Origin: Tenacibaculum sp. MAR_2010_89
GTDB lineage: Bacteria > Bacteroidota > Bacteroidia > Flavobacteriales > Flavobacteriaceae
Length of the DNA stretch: 64,000 nucleotides
Direction: 5' to 3'
NCBI RefSeq assembly: GCF_900105985.1
Contig: NZ_FNUB01000004.1
Span: 347,501 to 411,500 of the forward strand
Shown here: piece by piece, positions 43,271 to 55,447 of the stretch
Layout: each line of letters opens with the position of its first letter
How positions within the stretch are numbered: the stretch's first letter is position 1
Translations under genes and position numbers: made by a program
Notes under the pieces: model-generated
What the model saw: only the letters and a program-made list of their open reading frames with translations
Told to the model about the DNA's origin: nothing
Databases searched by the model: none

Positions 43271-44693
43271 ATGGAAACACCCAAGGATGAAGTTTTTAGA
43301 GATAGTATTAGCACTATAAATAGTGATGGTAAACGTTCTTGGGTTTTCCCTAAAAAACCTAGTGGTGTTTTTTACAAGTACCGTACATATATAAGCTATT
43401 TTCTATTATTCATTTTATTATCAGCTCCATTCATTAAAATAAACGGGAATCAATTTTTACTATTTAATGTTTTAGATAGGCAATTTAACATTTTTGGTTT
43501 TCCTTTTTGGCCACAAGATTTCCATTTACTCGTGGTATCAATGATAATTGGTGTTGTTTTTATTATCCTATTTACTGTTGTTTTTGGTCGGATATTTTGT
43601 GGATGGATTTGCCCGCAAACGATTTTTTTTAGAAATGGTTTTCAGAAAAATTGAATACTTAATAGAAGGAGATAGAGGGAAACAAATTCGATTAGATAAA
43701 CAACAATGGAATGCTGAAAAAATAAAGAAGAGAGTTTTAAAATGGGTTATCTTTTTTATAATTTCATTTATAATTGCTAATGTATTTTTGGCGTATCTTA
43801 TTGGTGGAGATAGATTAATTACCTACATAACTGGTAATCCTTTTGAGAATATAAGCACACTAATTTCATTACTAATATTTACAAGTGTTTTCTATTTTAT
43901 ATTCGCTTGGTTTAGAGAACAAGTATGTATTATAGCTTGTCCATACGGAAGATTACAAGGTGTATTATTAGACAACAAAACTATTAATGTTGCTTATGAT
44001 CATGTTAGAGGAGAAAAAGAAAATGGTAGAGCAAAATTCAAAAAGAACGAAGATAGAAAGGCTTCTGGAAAAGGAGATTGTATAGATTGTTTTCAGTGTG
44101 TTAATGTTTGTCCAACTGGTATAGATATTAGAAACGGAACACAACTTGAATGTGTTAATTGTACTGCCTGTATTGATGAATGCGATCATATGATGGAAAA
44201 AGTTGGTCTTCCCAAAGGTTTAATCAGGTATGCTAGTGAAGAAAACATTAGTAAAAAGGCTCCTTTTAAGTTTAATGCCAGAATGAAAGGCTATACAGCA
44301 GTCTTATTTATATTAATTGGTGTTTTAATAGGAATGTTGTTTTTACGAAATGATGTTGAAGCAACTATATTAAGACTTCCAGGGCAATTATATGAACATA
44401 AAGAAAATGGTATTATTAGTAATATTTATACGTTTAAAGTAATTAATAAAACTACACAACAAATAAATAATGTTAGTTATAAACTAATATCGCATAAAGG
44501 TAAAATTGAAATTGTAACACATCAAAACTTTGAAATTCCAAAGCAAGGTTTGGCTGAGGGCACTTTATTTATAGAATTACATCAATCTATAATGAAAGGT
44601 GATAAAGAAAAATTAAAAATTGGAGTTTATAGTGGTACTAAACTCATTGAAACAACAACAACAAACTTCTTAGGTCCAAGGAGCTATAGATAA
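43271..44693 (+). pseudogene. ccoG: Cytochrome c oxidase accessory protein CcoG, interrupted by a frameshift
   Basis: Two overlapping frames, 43271-43654 and the region up to 44693, together encode one complete CcoG of about 473 residues. The switch is at the eight-T run 43623-43630 in CPQTIF/LEMVFRKIEYL: one T fewer restores a continuous frame. The protein has helices in both halves, FCGWICPQ, CIIACPYGR, and two 4Fe-4S motifs (CIDCFQCVNVCP and CVNCTACIDECDH) plus a C-terminal Ig-like domain. CcoG reduces copper during cbb3 assembly. The frameshift may be an assembly error, since the rest of the operon is intact. Confidence 0.9.
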
Positions 44694-44735
44694 ACCAGTT
44701 ATTATATAAATATAATAACATAAAAAAACAATAAA

Positions 44736-45182
44736 ATGAAACTAAACTGGGGCACGGGTATAGTAATATCAATCATCGCTTTTATGAGCTTTATAATGTA
44801 CTTTGTAATTACAATGAGCACAAAACAAGGGTATAATCATGATTTAGTAACTGAAAAATATTATCAAAAAGAATTAGATTTTCAGCAAAACATTGAGGCT
44901 ACAAAAAATGCTAAAAGATTAAAAAACAACATTACTATAAATAAATCTAAAGAAGGCTTAATTATTAATTTCCCTAAAGATTTTGACTACAAAAAAATAA
45001 AAGGTAAAATGTTTCTATACAGACCATCTAATAAACAATTGGATTTCGAAATACCACTTTCACTTTCCAATACATATTTGCTCGTGCCTGAGAACCGTTT
45101 ATTGGGTGGTCGATGGAACATTACCATAAGTTTGCAATACAAAGGTAGAAACTATTTATTTAAAGAAGAACTTATTTACTAA
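44736..45182 (+). CDS. ccoH: FixH family protein CcoH
   Basis: A 148-residue protein with one N-terminal membrane helix (GIVISIIAFMSFIMYFVIT) and a periplasmic domain starting YNHDLVTEKYYQKELDFQQ, the hallmark of FixH/CcoH. It stabilises early cbb3 assembly intermediates. Its stop codon TAA shares a base with the ATG of the next gene, so translation is coupled. Confidence 0.9.
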   Translation: MKLNWGTGIVISIIAFMSFIMYFVITMSTKQGYNHDLVTEKYYQKELDFQQNIEATKNAKRLKNNITINKSKEGLIINFPKDFDYKKIKGKMFLYRPSNKQLDFEIPLSLSNTYLLVPENRLLGGRWNITISLQYKGRNYLFKEELIY

Positions 45183-45886
45183 TGTTATTATCAGCTATTA
45201 TATTAGGATTATTAGGTAGTTTCCACTGCATTGGAATGTGTGGTCCTATAGCTTTTATGTTACCTATAGATAGGACTAATAAAGTAAAACAATTTTTTCA
45301 AATTACGAGTTATCATTTTGGAAGAACTCTTACCTATAGCTTAATGGGACTTCTTTTCGGATTGCTCGGAAAAAGTTTTTATTTCTTTGGCTTTCAACAA
45401 CAATTATCAATCATTGTAGGGCTTTTAATGATATTAATTGTATTGCTTCCTAAAATAGCACGCAAAATCACAATTTTTTCTAAACCAATTAACAAATTAA
45501 TATTTAAAGTAAAATCAGCTTTAGGAAATGAGTTAAAAAAGAAAGGAAATGATACATTTTTTACCATAGGTTTTCTTAATGGGTTTCTTCCATGTGGTTT
45601 AGTTTATATGGCTGTATTTGGTGCTTTAACAACATCTAATGCTTTAGAAGGAAGTTTATATATGTTTTTATTCGGTTTAGGCACAATTCCTTTAATGACG
45701 ACAGTTGTATATATTGGTAATTTTGCAAATGTTTCAATTAGACAAAAAATTCAAAAAGCAATTCCTTATGTTGTTGCTTCGATAGGTGTTTTATTTATAC
45801 TTCGTGGCCTAGGTTTAGGCATTCCATACATCTCTCCAAGTGAGTTAGTTTCTACAATTAGTGAAACAGCAAAAGGTTGCCATTAA
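45182..45886 (+). CDS. SafE/TauE-type membrane protein of the cbb3 cluster
   Basis: A 234-residue protein with six helices. LGLLGSFHCIGMCGPIAFML near the start carries a Cys-x-x-x-Cys of the kind seen in the DsbD-like/CcoA-neighbour group, and GFLNGFLPCGLVYMAV carries a matching Cys in the second half. Genes of this type regularly end cco clusters (ccoGHIS) and are suspected copper transporters. The actual substrate is unproven. Confidence 0.85.
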   Translation: MLLSAIILGLLGSFHCIGMCGPIAFMLPIDRTNKVKQFFQITSYHFGRTLTYSLMGLLFGLLGKSFYFFGFQQQLSIIVGLLMILIVLLPKIARKITIFSKPINKLIFKVKSALGNELKKKGNDTFFTIGFLNGFLPCGLVYMAVFGALTTSNALEGSLYMFLFGLGTIPLMTTVVYIGNFANVSIRQKIQKAIPYVVASIGVLFILRGLGLGIPYISPSELVSTISETAKGCH

Positions 45887-45908
45887 AACAAAATTTTCTT
45901 TCTTAGAC

Positions 45909-45951
45909 TGATATAAATCATGTTTTAAAAACACAAAATATCATAACTTAG
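45909..45951 (+). promoter_or_regulatory. FNR-type promoter of the universal stress protein gene
   Basis: TGATATAAATCA at 45909-45920 matches TGAT-N4-ATCA exactly. TAACTTAG at 45944-45951 matches TAnnTTTG at all but one position and begins 23 bases after the box, as at ccoI and ccoS. Confidence 0.65.
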
Positions 45952-45975
45952 AGTATCAATCAAAACCTTTAAATT

Positions 45976-46810
45976 ATGAAAAGAATAATTGTTCCTATTG
46001 ATTTTTCAATCTATTCTGAAAACGCATTAAAATCTGCCGCCTATTTAGCAAAAAAAACACAATGCTGAAATCATTGCTGTTCATATGCTTGAGCTTTCTA
46101 ATGCTATAGCTTCACAATCAGAATCATATGCACAACAAGAAACTATATTTTACTATAAACTAGCTGAAAGAAAATTTTCAGATTTTTTAAATAAAGAGTA
46201 TTTAAACTCAGTGAAAGTAACACCAGTAATTAAACATTTCAAAATATTTAGTGAATTAGATCAACTATCAAGAGAAGAAAATGCTGATTTAATTATTATG
46301 GGATCACGTGGCACAAGTGGCTTAAAAGAAATGTTTATTGGCTCTAACACGGAAAAAGTAATACGTTATGCAAACGTTCCTGTATTAGTTATTAAAGAAA
46401 AACCTATTGAAACAGATTTAAAAACGGCTGTTTTTGCTTGTGATTTCTCTGATGATGATATTAAACCATATCAAGAAGCAAAGGCTTTCTTTAGTGCTTT
46501 GAACTGTGATTTAAAATTAACTTATGTAACTACACCAACATCCAATTTTAAAAGTACTAAAGAAATTAATGACAAAGTAAGTAAATTCATTAATAAAACA
46601 CATGAAGCAATAGACTCATTTAATAACATTAAAATTATTGCTGATTACTCGATTGAAGAAGGTGTTTTATATTATGCAAATACTATTGATGCAGATGTAT
46701 TAGTTTTAGCTACCCACGGTAGAAAAGGAATTGCACACTTTTTTGAAGGTAGTATATCCGAAGATATTGCCAACCACAGTACATTACCTGTGATTACTTT
46801 TAAAATATAA
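45976..46810 (+). pseudogene. Tandem universal stress protein, interrupted by a frameshift
   Basis: The reading frame begins MKRIIVPIDFSIYSENAL at 45976 and stops early at 46063-46065; the rest of the protein follows in another frame to 46810. Removing one A from the eight-A run 46050-46057 joins them into about 277 residues (AAYLAKK then HNAEIIAVHMLEL). Two UspA domains are present, with GSRGTSGLKEMFIGSNTEKV in the first and ATHGRKGIAHFFEGSISEDI in the second, both ATP-binding type. The FNR-type promoter upstream suggests use during oxygen limitation. Confidence 0.85.
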
Positions 46811-46814
46811 CACT

Positions 46815-46842
46815 AAAAAAGCCCACAAATGTGGGCTTTTAA
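46815..46842. terminator. Bidirectional terminator
   Basis: GCCCACA and TGTGGGC form a tight hairpin flanked by six A and four T, between the convergent usp and DUF3467 genes. Confidence 0.8.
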
Positions 46843-46889
46843 TATTTTCAAAAAAAATTAAAAAGTATAATTGAAATTTATTTAACTTT

Positions 46890-47201
46890 TTATGCTTCTC
46901 CAGTTGTACCTCCAAAATTCATAGGAATAGGGGGTTGTTCATAATCTTTAATTTCACCATGAGCTTGTTCAAACTTACGAATATTTTCAGCTAATGCCTT
47001 TGTAAGTCTTTTAGCATGTTGTGGTGTTAAAATAATTCTCGATTTTACTTTTGCCTTAGGTACACCAGGCATAATATTTATAAAATCAACTATAAACTCA
47101 GAAACTGAATGATTGATGATTGCTAAATTACTATACGTTCCTTCAGCTATATCTTGATCTAATTCAATATTTAATTGTGGGTCATTGTTATTTTCGTCCA
47201 T
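46890..47201 (-). CDS. DUF3467 protein
   Basis: A 103-residue soluble protein. NIELDQDIAEGTYSNLAIINHS and KAKVKSRIILTPQHAKRLTKAL are the DUF3467 signature; the family is common in Bacteroidota directly after rpoC, as here. Its function has not been established. A terminator at 47224-47250 separates it from rpoC, so it may have its own promoter or depend on read-through. Confidence 0.88.
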   Translation of the reverse strand: MDENNNDPQLNIELDQDIAEGTYSNLAIINHSVSEFIVDFINIMPGVPKAKVKSRIILTPQHAKRLTKALAENIRKFEQAHGEIKDYEQPPIPMNFGGTTGEA

Positions 47202-47223
47202 ACTACAATATTACGTTTAAAAA

Positions 47224-47250
47224 GAAAGACCTCTAAAATAGAGGTCTTTC
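47224..47250 (-). terminator. Terminator after rpoC
   Basis: GAAAGACCTCTA and TAGAGGTCTTTC form a 12-base-pair stem with a 3-base loop; on the minus strand it is followed by TTTTT. Confidence 0.85.
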
Positions 47251-47269
47251 CTTATAATTACAATAGTTT

Positions 47270-50200
47270 TTATAAACTATTTTCTATTTCATCTTTAGGA
47301 CCTACAATTTGTGTATCGTAGCTTCTCATTCCTGTTCCTGCTGGTATTCTCTTACCTACAATTACATTCTCTTTTAATCCTTCTAATGTATCTATCTTAC
47401 CATTAACAGCAGCTTCATTTAAAACTTTCGTAGTTTCCTGGAACGATGCCGCAGAAATAAACGATTTTGTTTGTAATGACGCTCTTGTAATACCTTGTAA
47501 TACCTGCTCAGCTGTTGCTGGTTGAACATCACGTGCTACTACTAAGTCTTTATCTGATCTACGTAATAAAGAGTTTTCATCTCTTAATTGACGTGCAGAT
47601 ATCATCTGTCCTGCTTTTAAGTTTTCAGAATCACCAGCTTCTTCAACGATTTTCATTCCATAAATAGCATCATTCTGCTTAATGAAATCATTTTTATGAA
47701 TTAATTGGTTTTCTAAGAATAAAGTATCACCTGAATCGATAACTCTAACTTTACGCATCATTTGACGTACAACTACTTCAAAATGCTTATCGTTAATCTT
47801 TACCCCTTGTAAACGATATACTTCTTGTATTTCATTTACTAAGTATTCTTGAACAGCTGAAGGTCCTTTAATATTTAAAATATCTATAGGAGTTGTTGCT
47901 CCATCAGATAATGGCATACCTGCTTTTATAAAGTCATTCTCTTGAACTAAAATCTGGTTAGATAATTTAATTAAGTATTTCTTAATTTCTCCAGTTTTAG
48001 ACTCGATTATAATTTCACGGTTACCTCTCTTAATTTTACCGAAAGATACTACCCCATCAATTTGAGCTACAACAGCTGGATTAGATGGATTACGTGCTTC
48101 AAATAATTCAGTTACACGTGGTAAACCTCCTGTAATATCCCCTGCTTTACCAGACTTACGTGGAATTTTAACTAAAGTATGACCAGACTCAACTTTATCA
48201 CCATCACTTACCATTAAATGTGCACCTACAGGTAAACTATACGAACGTAAAGCATTACCGTCTGCATCTTCAATAATTAATGAAGCAATAATTTTTTTGT
48301 TTTTAGAATCAGTCATTACTTTTTCTTGGAAACCGGTTTGCTCATCAACTTCAACAGAGTAGTTTATACCTTGTTCTAAGTTATCAAACTTAACTCTACC
48401 TCCAAATTCAGAAACAATAACACCGTTAAATGGATCCCATTGACAAACTACATCACCTTTCTTAATATCTTTTCTTTCTTTATTAAAGATAGTAGATCCG
48501 TAAGGGATAATATTTGTACTTAAAGTAATTCCTGTTTTCTTATCAGTAATTTTAATTTCTGCTGTACGTGAAATAACGATTTCAATTTCTTTTCCTTCGT
48601 TATCTTTACCTTTTACAGTACGTAAATCATCAATAGAAACTTTTCCTTCAAATTTAGCTATTAACTTATTATCTTCAGAAATATTACCTGCTACCCCACC
48701 AACGTGGAACGTACGTAATGTTAACTGTGTACCCGGCTCTCCAATAGATTGTGCTGCAATAACTCCTACTGCTTCACCTCTTTGAACTTTTTTACCAGTA
48801 GATAAACTTTGTCCGTAACACTTAGCACATATTCCTCTTTGAGATTCACATGTTAATGCTGAACGAACTTCAACTCTATCAATACCAGATTCTTGAATAA
48901 TTTCAGCTAACTTAGGAGTAATTAATTCTCCAGCTCCAATTAAAATTTCATCAGTAGTTGGCTTGAAAACATCATGTAATGCAGTACGTCCTGAAATTCT
49001 ATCACTTAATGATTCAACTATTTCATCATTTTTCTTTAATGGAGTAACTTCTAATCCTCTTAATGTACCACAATCATCTTCATTTACAATTACATCTTGA
49101 GAAACATCTACTAAACGACGTGTTAAGTAACCTGCATCGGCCGTTTTTAGAGCCGTATCCGCAAGACCTTTACGAGCCCCGTGCGTAGAGATAAAGTATT
49201 CTAAAATTGATAACCCTTCCTTAAAGTTAGAAAGAATTGGATTCTCAATAATTTCTCCACCTCCAGCTGTAGATTTTTTAGGTTTTGCCATTAATCCACG
49301 CATACCTGTAAGCTGACGAATCTGTTCTTTAGATCCACGCGCTCCAGAATCTAACATCATAAATACTGAATTAAATCCTTGTTGGTCTTCACGTAAACGT
49401 TTCATAGACAACTCAGTTAATTGGTTATTGGTTCTACCCCAAATATCAATTACCTGATTATAACGTTCTTTCTGAGTAAGCATACCCATGTTATAGTTCA
49501 TTATAATTCCATCAACTTCTTTGTTAGCTTCAGCAATCATAGATTGCTTTTCAGCAGGAATAATAATATCACCTAATGAGAAAGATAAACCACCTTCGAA
49601 GGCGTATTTATATCCCATATTTTTAATTTCATCTAAGAAATTACCAACAGAAGGAATATCAGTTACCTTTAAAATACCACTAATAACACCTCTTAAAGAC
49701 TTCTTAGTTAATACATCATTAATGTATCCTGCAGCTTTTGGTACTTTTTCGTTAAATAAAACTCTACCAACTGTAGTTGCTATAATTCTAGTTACGTGCT
49801 CACCATCAACAACATCATGCGTACGAACTTTAATTCCCGCATTTAAGTCTACTCTTTCTTCATTTAAAGCTATAATAACTTCTTCCGGAGAATAGAAAGT
49901 TAATCCTTCACCTTTAATAGGCACTTCAGGAGTTGACTTTCTTTCTTTAGTCATGTAGTATAAACCTAATACCATATCCTGAGATGGTACCGTAATAGGT
50001 GCTCCATTTGCAGGATTCAAAATATTATGAGAACCTAACATTAATAACTGAGCTTCTAAAATTGCTTCAGGTCCTAATGGTAAGTGAACCGCCATTTGAT
50101 CACCATCAAAATCGGCATTGAAGGCAGAACAAGCAAGTGGATGTAAACGAATTGCTTTTCCTTCAATTAATTTAGGTTGGAATGCTTGAATACCTAAACG

Positions 50201-51541
50201 GTGTAACGTAGGAGCACGGTTTAGTAAAACTGGATGTCCTTTAATTACATTTTCTAAAATATCCCAAACTACAGGTTCTTTTCTATCTATAATTTTCTTT
50301 GCAGATTTTACAGTCTTAACAATTCCTCTTTCTATTAATTTACGAATAACAAAAGGCTTGTATAATTCTGCTGCCATATCTTTTGGCAGACCACATTCAA
50401 ATAATCTTAATTCAGGTCCAACAACAATTACAGAACGCGCAGAATAATCAACACGCTTACCTAATAAGTTTTGACGGAAACGTCCTTGTTTACCTTTTAA
50501 ACTATCAGATAATGATTTTAATGGTCTGTTAGATTCTGTTTTTACAGCTGATGCCTTACGTGTGTTATCAAATAATGAATCTACTGATTCTTGTAACATA
50601 CGTTTTTCATTACGTAAAATTACTTCTGGTGCTTTAATTTCCATTAATCGTTTTAAACGATTGTTACGGATAATTACACGACGGTATAAGTCATTTAAAT
50701 CAGAAGTAGCAAAACGTCCTCCATCAAGAGGTACTAATGGACGTAATTCTGGTGGTATAACTGGTACCGCCTTCATTATCATCCATTCAGGTTTATTCTC
50801 TCTATTTTTTTGAGAATCTCTAAATGCTTCAACAACATTTAAACGCTTTAACGCTTCATTTTTACGTTGTTTAGATGTTTCAGTATTTGCTTTATGACGT
50901 AACTCATAAGATAAAGTATCTAAATCGATTCTTTCTAATAAATCAATTAAACAATCTGCTCCCATTTTAGCTATAAACTTATTTGGGTCAGAGTCTTCTA
51001 AATACATATTATCTTGTGGAAGTTCATCCGCAATGTCTAAATACTCTTCTTCAGTTAAGAAATCCATTTTTTGTAATGGCTCTCCTTCAGAATTTTTAGC
51101 GATACCTGGCTGAATTACTACATATCTTTCGTAGTAAATAATCATATCTAACTTCTTAGATGGTAACCCTAAAAGGTATCCCATTTTGTTAGGTAATGAT
51201 CTGAAGTACCAAATATGTGCTACTGGTACTACTAAATTAATATGACCTACTCTATCTCTACGAACTTTTTTCTCAGTTACTTCTACACCACAACGGTCAC
51301 ATACGATACCTTTATATCGTATTCTTTTATATTTACCACACGCACACTCATAATCTTTTACAGGACCAAAGATACGCTCACAAAATAAACCATCTCTTTC
51401 TGGTTTATGAGTACGGTAGTTAATTGTTTCTGGTTTTAAAACCTCACCTCTAGAAGCCTCTAAAATAGACTCTGGTGATGCTAAACCTATTGAAATTTTG
51501 TTAAACTTCTTAACAGTGTATTTTTCGTTTTTTCTTGCCAT
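47270..51541 (-). CDS. rpoC: RNA polymerase beta' subunit
   Basis: The 1423-residue catalytic subunit of RNA polymerase. Zinc finger [20 protein letters not shown] at the N-terminus, the catalytic NADFDGDQM with three Asp, the bridge-helix region [24 protein letters not shown], and the second zinc site with [17 protein letters not shown] sequence ([13 protein letters not shown]) are all intact. A lineage-specific insertion lies between about residues 960 and 1120, as in other Bacteroidota. It follows rpoB by 96 bases. Confidence 0.98.
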   Translation of the reverse strand: MARKNEKYTVKKFNKISIGLASPESILEASRGEVLKPETINYRTHKPERDGLFCERIFGPVKDYECACGKYKRIRYKGIVCDRCGVEVTEKKVRRDRVGHINLVVPVAHIWYFRSLPNKMGYLLGLPSKKLDMIIYYERYVVIQPGIAKNSEGEPLQKMDFLTEEEYLDIADELPQDNMYLEDSDPNKFIAKMGADCLIDLLERIDLDTLSYELRHKANTETSKQRKNEALKRLNVVEAFRDSQKNRENKPEWMIMKAVPVIPPELRPLVPLDGGRFATSDLNDLYRRVIIRNNRLKRLMEIKAPEVILRNEKRMLQESVDSLFDNTRKASAVKTESNRPLKSLSDSLKGKQGRFRQNLLGKRVDYSARSVIVVGPELRLFECGLPKDMAAELYKPFVIRKLIERGIVKTVKSAKKIIDRKEPVVWDILENVIKGHPVLLNRAPTLHRLGIQAFQPKLIEGKAIRLHPLACSAFNADFDGDQMAVHLPLGPEAILEAQLLMLGSHNILNPANGAPITVPSQDMVLGLYYMTKERKSTPEVPIKGEGLTFYSPEEVIIALNEERVDLNAGIKVRTHDVVDGEHVTRIIATTVGRVLFNEKVPKAAGYINDVLTKKSLRGVISGILKVTDIPSVGNFLDEIKNMGYKYAFEGGLSFSLGDIIIPAEKQSMIAEANKEVDGIIMNYNMGMLTQKERYNQVIDIWGRTNNQLTELSMKRLREDQQGFNSVFMMLDSGARGSKEQIRQLTGMRGLMAKPKKSTAGGGEIIENPILSNFKEGLSILEYFISTHGARKGLADTALKTADAGYLTRRLVDVSQDVIVNEDDCGTLRGLEVTPLKKNDEIVESLSDRISGRTALHDVFKPTTDEILIGAGELITPKLAEIIQESGIDRVEVRSALTCESQRGICAKCYGQSLSTGKKVQRGEAVGVIAAQSIGEPGTQLTLRTFHVGGVAGNISEDNKLIAKFEGKVSIDDLRTVKGKDNEGKEIEIVISRTAEIKITDKKTGITLSTNIIPYGSTIFNKERKDIKKGDVVCQWDPFNGVIVSEFGGRVKFDNLEQGINYSVEVDEQTGFQEKVMTDSKNKKIIASLIIEDADGNALRSYSLPVGAHLMVSDGDKVESGHTLVKIPRKSGKAGDITGGLPRVTELFEARNPSNPAVVAQIDGVVSFGKIKRGNREIIIESKTGEIKKYLIKLSNQILVQENDFIKAGMPLSDGATTPIDILNIKGPSAVQEYLVNEIQEVYRLQGVKINDKHFEVVVRQMMRKVRVIDSGDTLFLENQLIHKNDFIKQNDAIYGMKIVEEAGDSENLKAGQMISARQLRDENSLLRRSDKDLVVARDVQPATAEQVLQGITRASLQTKSFISAASFQETTKVLNEAAVNGKIDTLEGLKENVIVGKRIPAGTGMRSYDTQIVGPKDEIENSL

Positions 51542-51600
51542 GATAATGGATTCGAATTAAAAATAAATGTCTTACGTAAGACTGATATGAAAAAATGATT

Positions 51601-51626
51601 TGTCTCAGGGTTAAAACCCTGAGACA
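51601..51626 (-). other. Hairpin between rpoB and rpoC
   Basis: TGTCTCAGGG and CCCTGAGACA form a perfect 10-base-pair stem with loop TTAAAA, 12 bases after the rpoB stop. A good T tract is missing on the minus strand, so it may be a processing or pausing site rather than a full terminator. Confidence 0.55.
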
Positions 51627-51637
51627 TTTCACTGTGA

Positions 51638-54600
51638 TTATTCTTCTAACTTAACGTCTAATCCTAAACCTTTAAGTTCATGCATTAATACGTTAAATGA
51701 TTCAGGTAAACCTGGTTCTGGCATAGTTTCACCTTTAACAATACTTTCGTATGTTTTAGCTCTTCCTAATACATCATCAGACTTCACGGTTAAGATTTCA
51801 CGTAAGATACTTGATGCTCCATATGCTTCAAGTGCCCAAACTTCCATCTCTCCAAAACGCTGACCTCCAAACTGAGCCTTACCTCCTAATGGTTGTTGTG
51901 TAATTAATGAATAAGGTCCAATAGAACGCGCGTGCATTTTATCTTCAATCATGTGACCTAACTTAATCATATAAATTATTCCAACTGTTGCTGGTTGATC
52001 AAAACGTTTTCCTGTTCCACCATCATATAAGTATGTATGACCGTAACGAGGGATTCCTGCTTCATCTGTTAAAGCATTAATTTCGTTAATATTTGCCCCA
52101 TCAAAAATTGGTGTTGCATATTTTTGGTCTAATTTTTCACCTGCCCAACCAAGAACAGTTTCATAAATTTGACCAATATTCATACGCGATGGTACCCCTA
52201 ATGGATTAAGAACTATATCTACAGGTGTTCCGTCTTCTAAGAAAGGCATATCTTCTTGACGCACGATACGCGCAACAATACCTTTATTTCCGTGACGTCC
52301 TGCCATTTTATCACCAACTTTTAATTTACGTTTTTTAGCTACATAAATTTTAGCAAGCTTTAAAATACCAGCAGGTAATTCATCTCCTACAGAAATTGTA
52401 AACTTTTTACGACGTAATACACCTTGTAAATCGTTTACTTTAATTTTATAGTTGTGAACTAATTCAACAACTAAATTATTTAAATCTTTATCAGTAGTCC
52501 AAGTTCCGTGTAAGTGAGTAAAATCTCCAACTGAATTTAACATTTTTTGAGTAAATTTCTTACCTTTTGGTAATACTTCTTCACCTAAATCGTTATAAAC
52601 ACCTTGAGAGGTTTTCCCAGTTATTAAGTTAAATAACTTGTCTATTAATATATCTTTTAAACCTTCAAACTTTGATACGTAAGATGCTTCTAAAGTAGCT
52701 ATTGCTTCTTTATCTCTAGCACGCTTATTTTTATCTTTTACTGCACGTTTGAATAATTTTTTATTTATTACAACTCCTCTTAATGAAGGTGAAGCTTTTA
52801 ATGATGCATCTTTTACATCACCTGCTTTGTCTCCAAAAATAGCACGTAATAATTTTTCTTCTGGTGTTGGGTCAGATTCTCCTTTTGGTGTTATCTTTCC
52901 TATTAAGATATCTCCAGGATTAACTTCTGCTCCAATACGAATCATTCCGTTTTCGTCTAAGTCTTTAGTAGCCTCTTCAGAAACATTAGGAATATCATTA
53001 GTTAACTCTTCAGCTCCTAATTTTGTATCACGAACATCTAAAGAATATTCATCAATATGAATAGAAGTAAAAATATCTTCACGAACAACTTTTTCAGAAA
53101 TTACAATCGCATCCTCAAAGTTATACCCTTTCCAAGGCATGAAGGCTACTTTCATATTTCGTCCTAAAGCTAATTCACCTTTTTGAGTTGCATAACCTTC
53201 ACAAAGAACTTGACCTTCTTCAACTCTATCTCCAACTTTAACAATTGGTTTTAGGTTAATGTTTGTTCCTTGATTTGTTTTTCTAAACTTAATTAAGTTA
53301 TATGATTTCTCATCAGAATCAAAGCTTACTGTACGCTCATCCTCAGTTCTATCATACTTAATTGTAATTCTATTTGCATCTACGTATTGAACTGTACCTG
53401 CTCCTTCTGCATTTATTAAAATACGAGAATCTTTAGCTACTCTACGCTCTAAACCTGTACCTACAATTGGAGATTGTGGACGTAATAATGGAACTGCTTG
53501 ACGCATCATATTCGATCCCATTAATGCACGGTTGGCATCATCATGTTCTAAGAACGGAATTAATGATGCAGATATAGATGCAATTTGATTAGGTGCAACA
53601 TCCATATAGTTAATTGCATCTGGAGTTTCAACTGGAAAATCTCCTTCTTCACGAGCAATAACTCTTTCAGATTCAATTGCTCCTTCACTAGAAACAGGAA
53701 GATTAGATTGTGCAATCTTCATTCCTTCTTCTTCTTCAGCACTTAAATATATAGGTTCATTATCTTCTACAACACCATTATCAACTTTCTTATAAGGTGT
53801 TTCTATAAAACCAAGGTTATTAACCTTTGCAAATACAGCTAATGAAGAAATTAACCCAATATTTGGTCCCTCTGGTGTTTCAATAGGACATAAACGACCA
53901 TAATGAGTATAGTGAACATCACGAACCTCAAAACCTGCTCTTTCTCTTGATAAACCTCCAGGTCCTAAAGCCGATAAACGACGCTTATGTGTAATCTCAG
54001 CTAATGGATTTGTTTGATCCATAAATTGAGATAACTGGTTAGTTCCAAAGAAAGAATTAATTACTGAAGATAATGTTTTAGCATTAATCAAATCAATTGG
54101 TGTAAATACCTCGTTATCACGGACGTTCATACGCTCACGAATAGTACGTGCCATACGAGCTAAACCTACTCCAAATTGACCAGCTAATTGTTCTCCTACT
54201 GTTCTAACACGACGGTTAGATAAGTGATCAATATCATCTACTTCTGCTTTTGAATTTATTAATTCAATTAAGTATTTGATAATTGTAATTATATCTGTTT
54301 TAGTTAATACTTTTTGGTCTATTGCTTCGTTAAGACCAAGTTTGGTATTCATTCTAAAACGTCCTACTTCTCCTAAACTATAACGTTGTTCAGAGAAAAA
54401 CAATTTATCTATAATACCTCTTGCTGTTTCCTCATCTGGCGGTTCTGCATTACGTAATTGTCTATAAATATGTTCTACTGCTTCTTTTTCAGAATTCGTA
54501 GGATCTTTTTGTAATGTATTATGAATGATGGCGTAATCTGCAAGCAAATTATCTTCTTTATGTAATAAGATAGTTTTTGCTCCAGCTTCAATTATTTCAT

Positions 54601-55447
54601 CAATATGTTCTTTCTCTAAAATTGTATCACGGTCAAAAACTATTTCATTACGCTCAATAGATACTACCTCTCCAGTATCTTCATCAACAAAATCTTCATG
54701 CCAAGTTTTTAATACTCTTGCCGCTAATTTTCGCCCTAATACTTTTTTTAATCCAGCTTTTGAAACTTTTATTTCTTCAGCTAAATCAAAAATTTCTAAA
54801 ATATCTTTATCTCTTTCAAAACCTATGGCTCTGAATAATGTCGTTACTGGTAATTTTTTCTTTCTATCAATATAAGCATACATCACTTGATTGATATCGG
54901 TTGCAAATTCAATCCAAGAACCTTTAAATGGAATAACTCTTGCAGAGTATAATTTAGTTCCATTAGCATGGAAAGATTGACCGAAGAATACACCTGGTGA
55001 ACGGTGTAATTGTGATACCACAACACGTTCTGCTCCGTTTATAATAAACGTTCCAGAATTTGTCATATAAGGTATTGTACCTAAATAAACATCTTGAACA
55101 ATAGTTTCAAAATCTTCATGTTCAGGATCAGTACAATATAACTTTAAACGTGCTTTTAAAGGTACACTATGTGTTAAACCACGCTCTATACATTCTTGAA
55201 TGCTATACCTAGGCGGGTCAACAAAATAGTCTAAAAATTCTAATACAAATTGATTACGGGTATCAGTAATCGGAAAGTTGTCCATGAAAGTTTTATATAA
55301 ACCTTCATTACCTCGCTGTTCTGCTTTAGTTTGCAGTTGGAAAAAGTCTTGAAAAGATTTTACCTGAATATCAAGAAAATCAGGATAATCTGCTCCTAAT
55401 TTTGATGATGCGAAGTTAATTCTTTCAGTAGTGTTTATCGTTGCCAA
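51638..55447 (-). CDS. rpoB: RNA polymerase beta subunit
   Basis: The 1269-residue beta subunit. Rifampicin-pocket and fork regions are recognisable: [33 protein letters not shown], with Gln, Asp, His and Ser at the positions usually required for rifampicin binding, so no resistance substitution is evident there. [12 protein letters not shown] and the C-terminal [20 protein letters not shown] equivalents ([20 protein letters not shown]) are present. It is preceded by a 235-base region after rplL. Confidence 0.98.
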   Translation of the reverse strand: MATINTTERINFASSKLGADYPDFLDIQVKSFQDFFQLQTKAEQRGNEGLYKTFMDNFPITDTRNQFVLEFLDYFVDPPRYSIQECIERGLTHSVPLKARLKLYCTDPEHEDFETIVQDVYLGTIPYMTNSGTFIINGAERVVVSQLHRSPGVFFGQSFHANGTKLYSARVIPFKGSWIEFATDINQVMYAYIDRKKKLPVTTLFRAIGFERDKDILEIFDLAEEIKVSKAGLKKVLGRKLAARVLKTWHEDFVDEDTGEVVSIERNEIVFDRDTILEKEHIDEIIEAGAKTILLHKEDNLLADYAIIHNTLQKDPTNSEKEAVEHIYRQLRNAEPPDEETARGIIDKLFFSEQRYSLGEVGRFRMNTKLGLNEAIDQKVLTKTDIITIIKYLIELINSKAEVDDIDHLSNRRVRTVGEQLAGQFGVGLARMARTIRERMNVRDNEVFTPIDLINAKTLSSVINSFFGTNQLSQFMDQTNPLAEITHKRRLSALGPGGLSRERAGFEVRDVHYTHYGRLCPIETPEGPNIGLISSLAVFAKVNNLGFIETPYKKVDNGVVEDNEPIYLSAEEEEGMKIAQSNLPVSSEGAIESERVIAREEGDFPVETPDAINYMDVAPNQIASISASLIPFLEHDDANRALMGSNMMRQAVPLLRPQSPIVGTGLERRVAKDSRILINAEGAGTVQYVDANRITIKYDRTEDERTVSFDSDEKSYNLIKFRKTNQGTNINLKPIVKVGDRVEEGQVLCEGYATQKGELALGRNMKVAFMPWKGYNFEDAIVISEKVVREDIFTSIHIDEYSLDVRDTKLGAEELTNDIPNVSEEATKDLDENGMIRIGAEVNPGDILIGKITPKGESDPTPEEKLLRAIFGDKAGDVKDASLKASPSLRGVVINKKLFKRAVKDKNKRARDKEAIATLEASYVSKFEGLKDILIDKLFNLITGKTSQGVYNDLGEEVLPKGKKFTQKMLNSVGDFTHLHGTWTTDKDLNNLVVELVHNYKIKVNDLQGVLRRKKFTISVGDELPAGILKLAKIYVAKKRKLKVGDKMAGRHGNKGIVARIVRQEDMPFLEDGTPVDIVLNPLGVPSRMNIGQIYETVLGWAGEKLDQKYATPIFDGANINEINALTDEAGIPRYGHTYLYDGGTGKRFDQPATVGIIYMIKLGHMIEDKMHARSIGPYSLITQQPLGGKAQFGGQRFGEMEVWALEAYGASSILREILTVKSDDVLGRAKTYESIVKGETMPEPGLPESFNVLMHELKGLGLDVKLEE

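Noticed and set aside
43571..43660. Programmed ribosomal frameshifting in ccoG
   Set aside because: No stimulatory stem-loop was recognised after the T run, and three other genes in the window carry the same kind of extra base, so a common technical cause is simpler.
53981..54080. Rifampicin-resistance change in rpoB
   Set aside because: The usual pocket residues in the [21 protein letters not shown] region look like the sensitive form.
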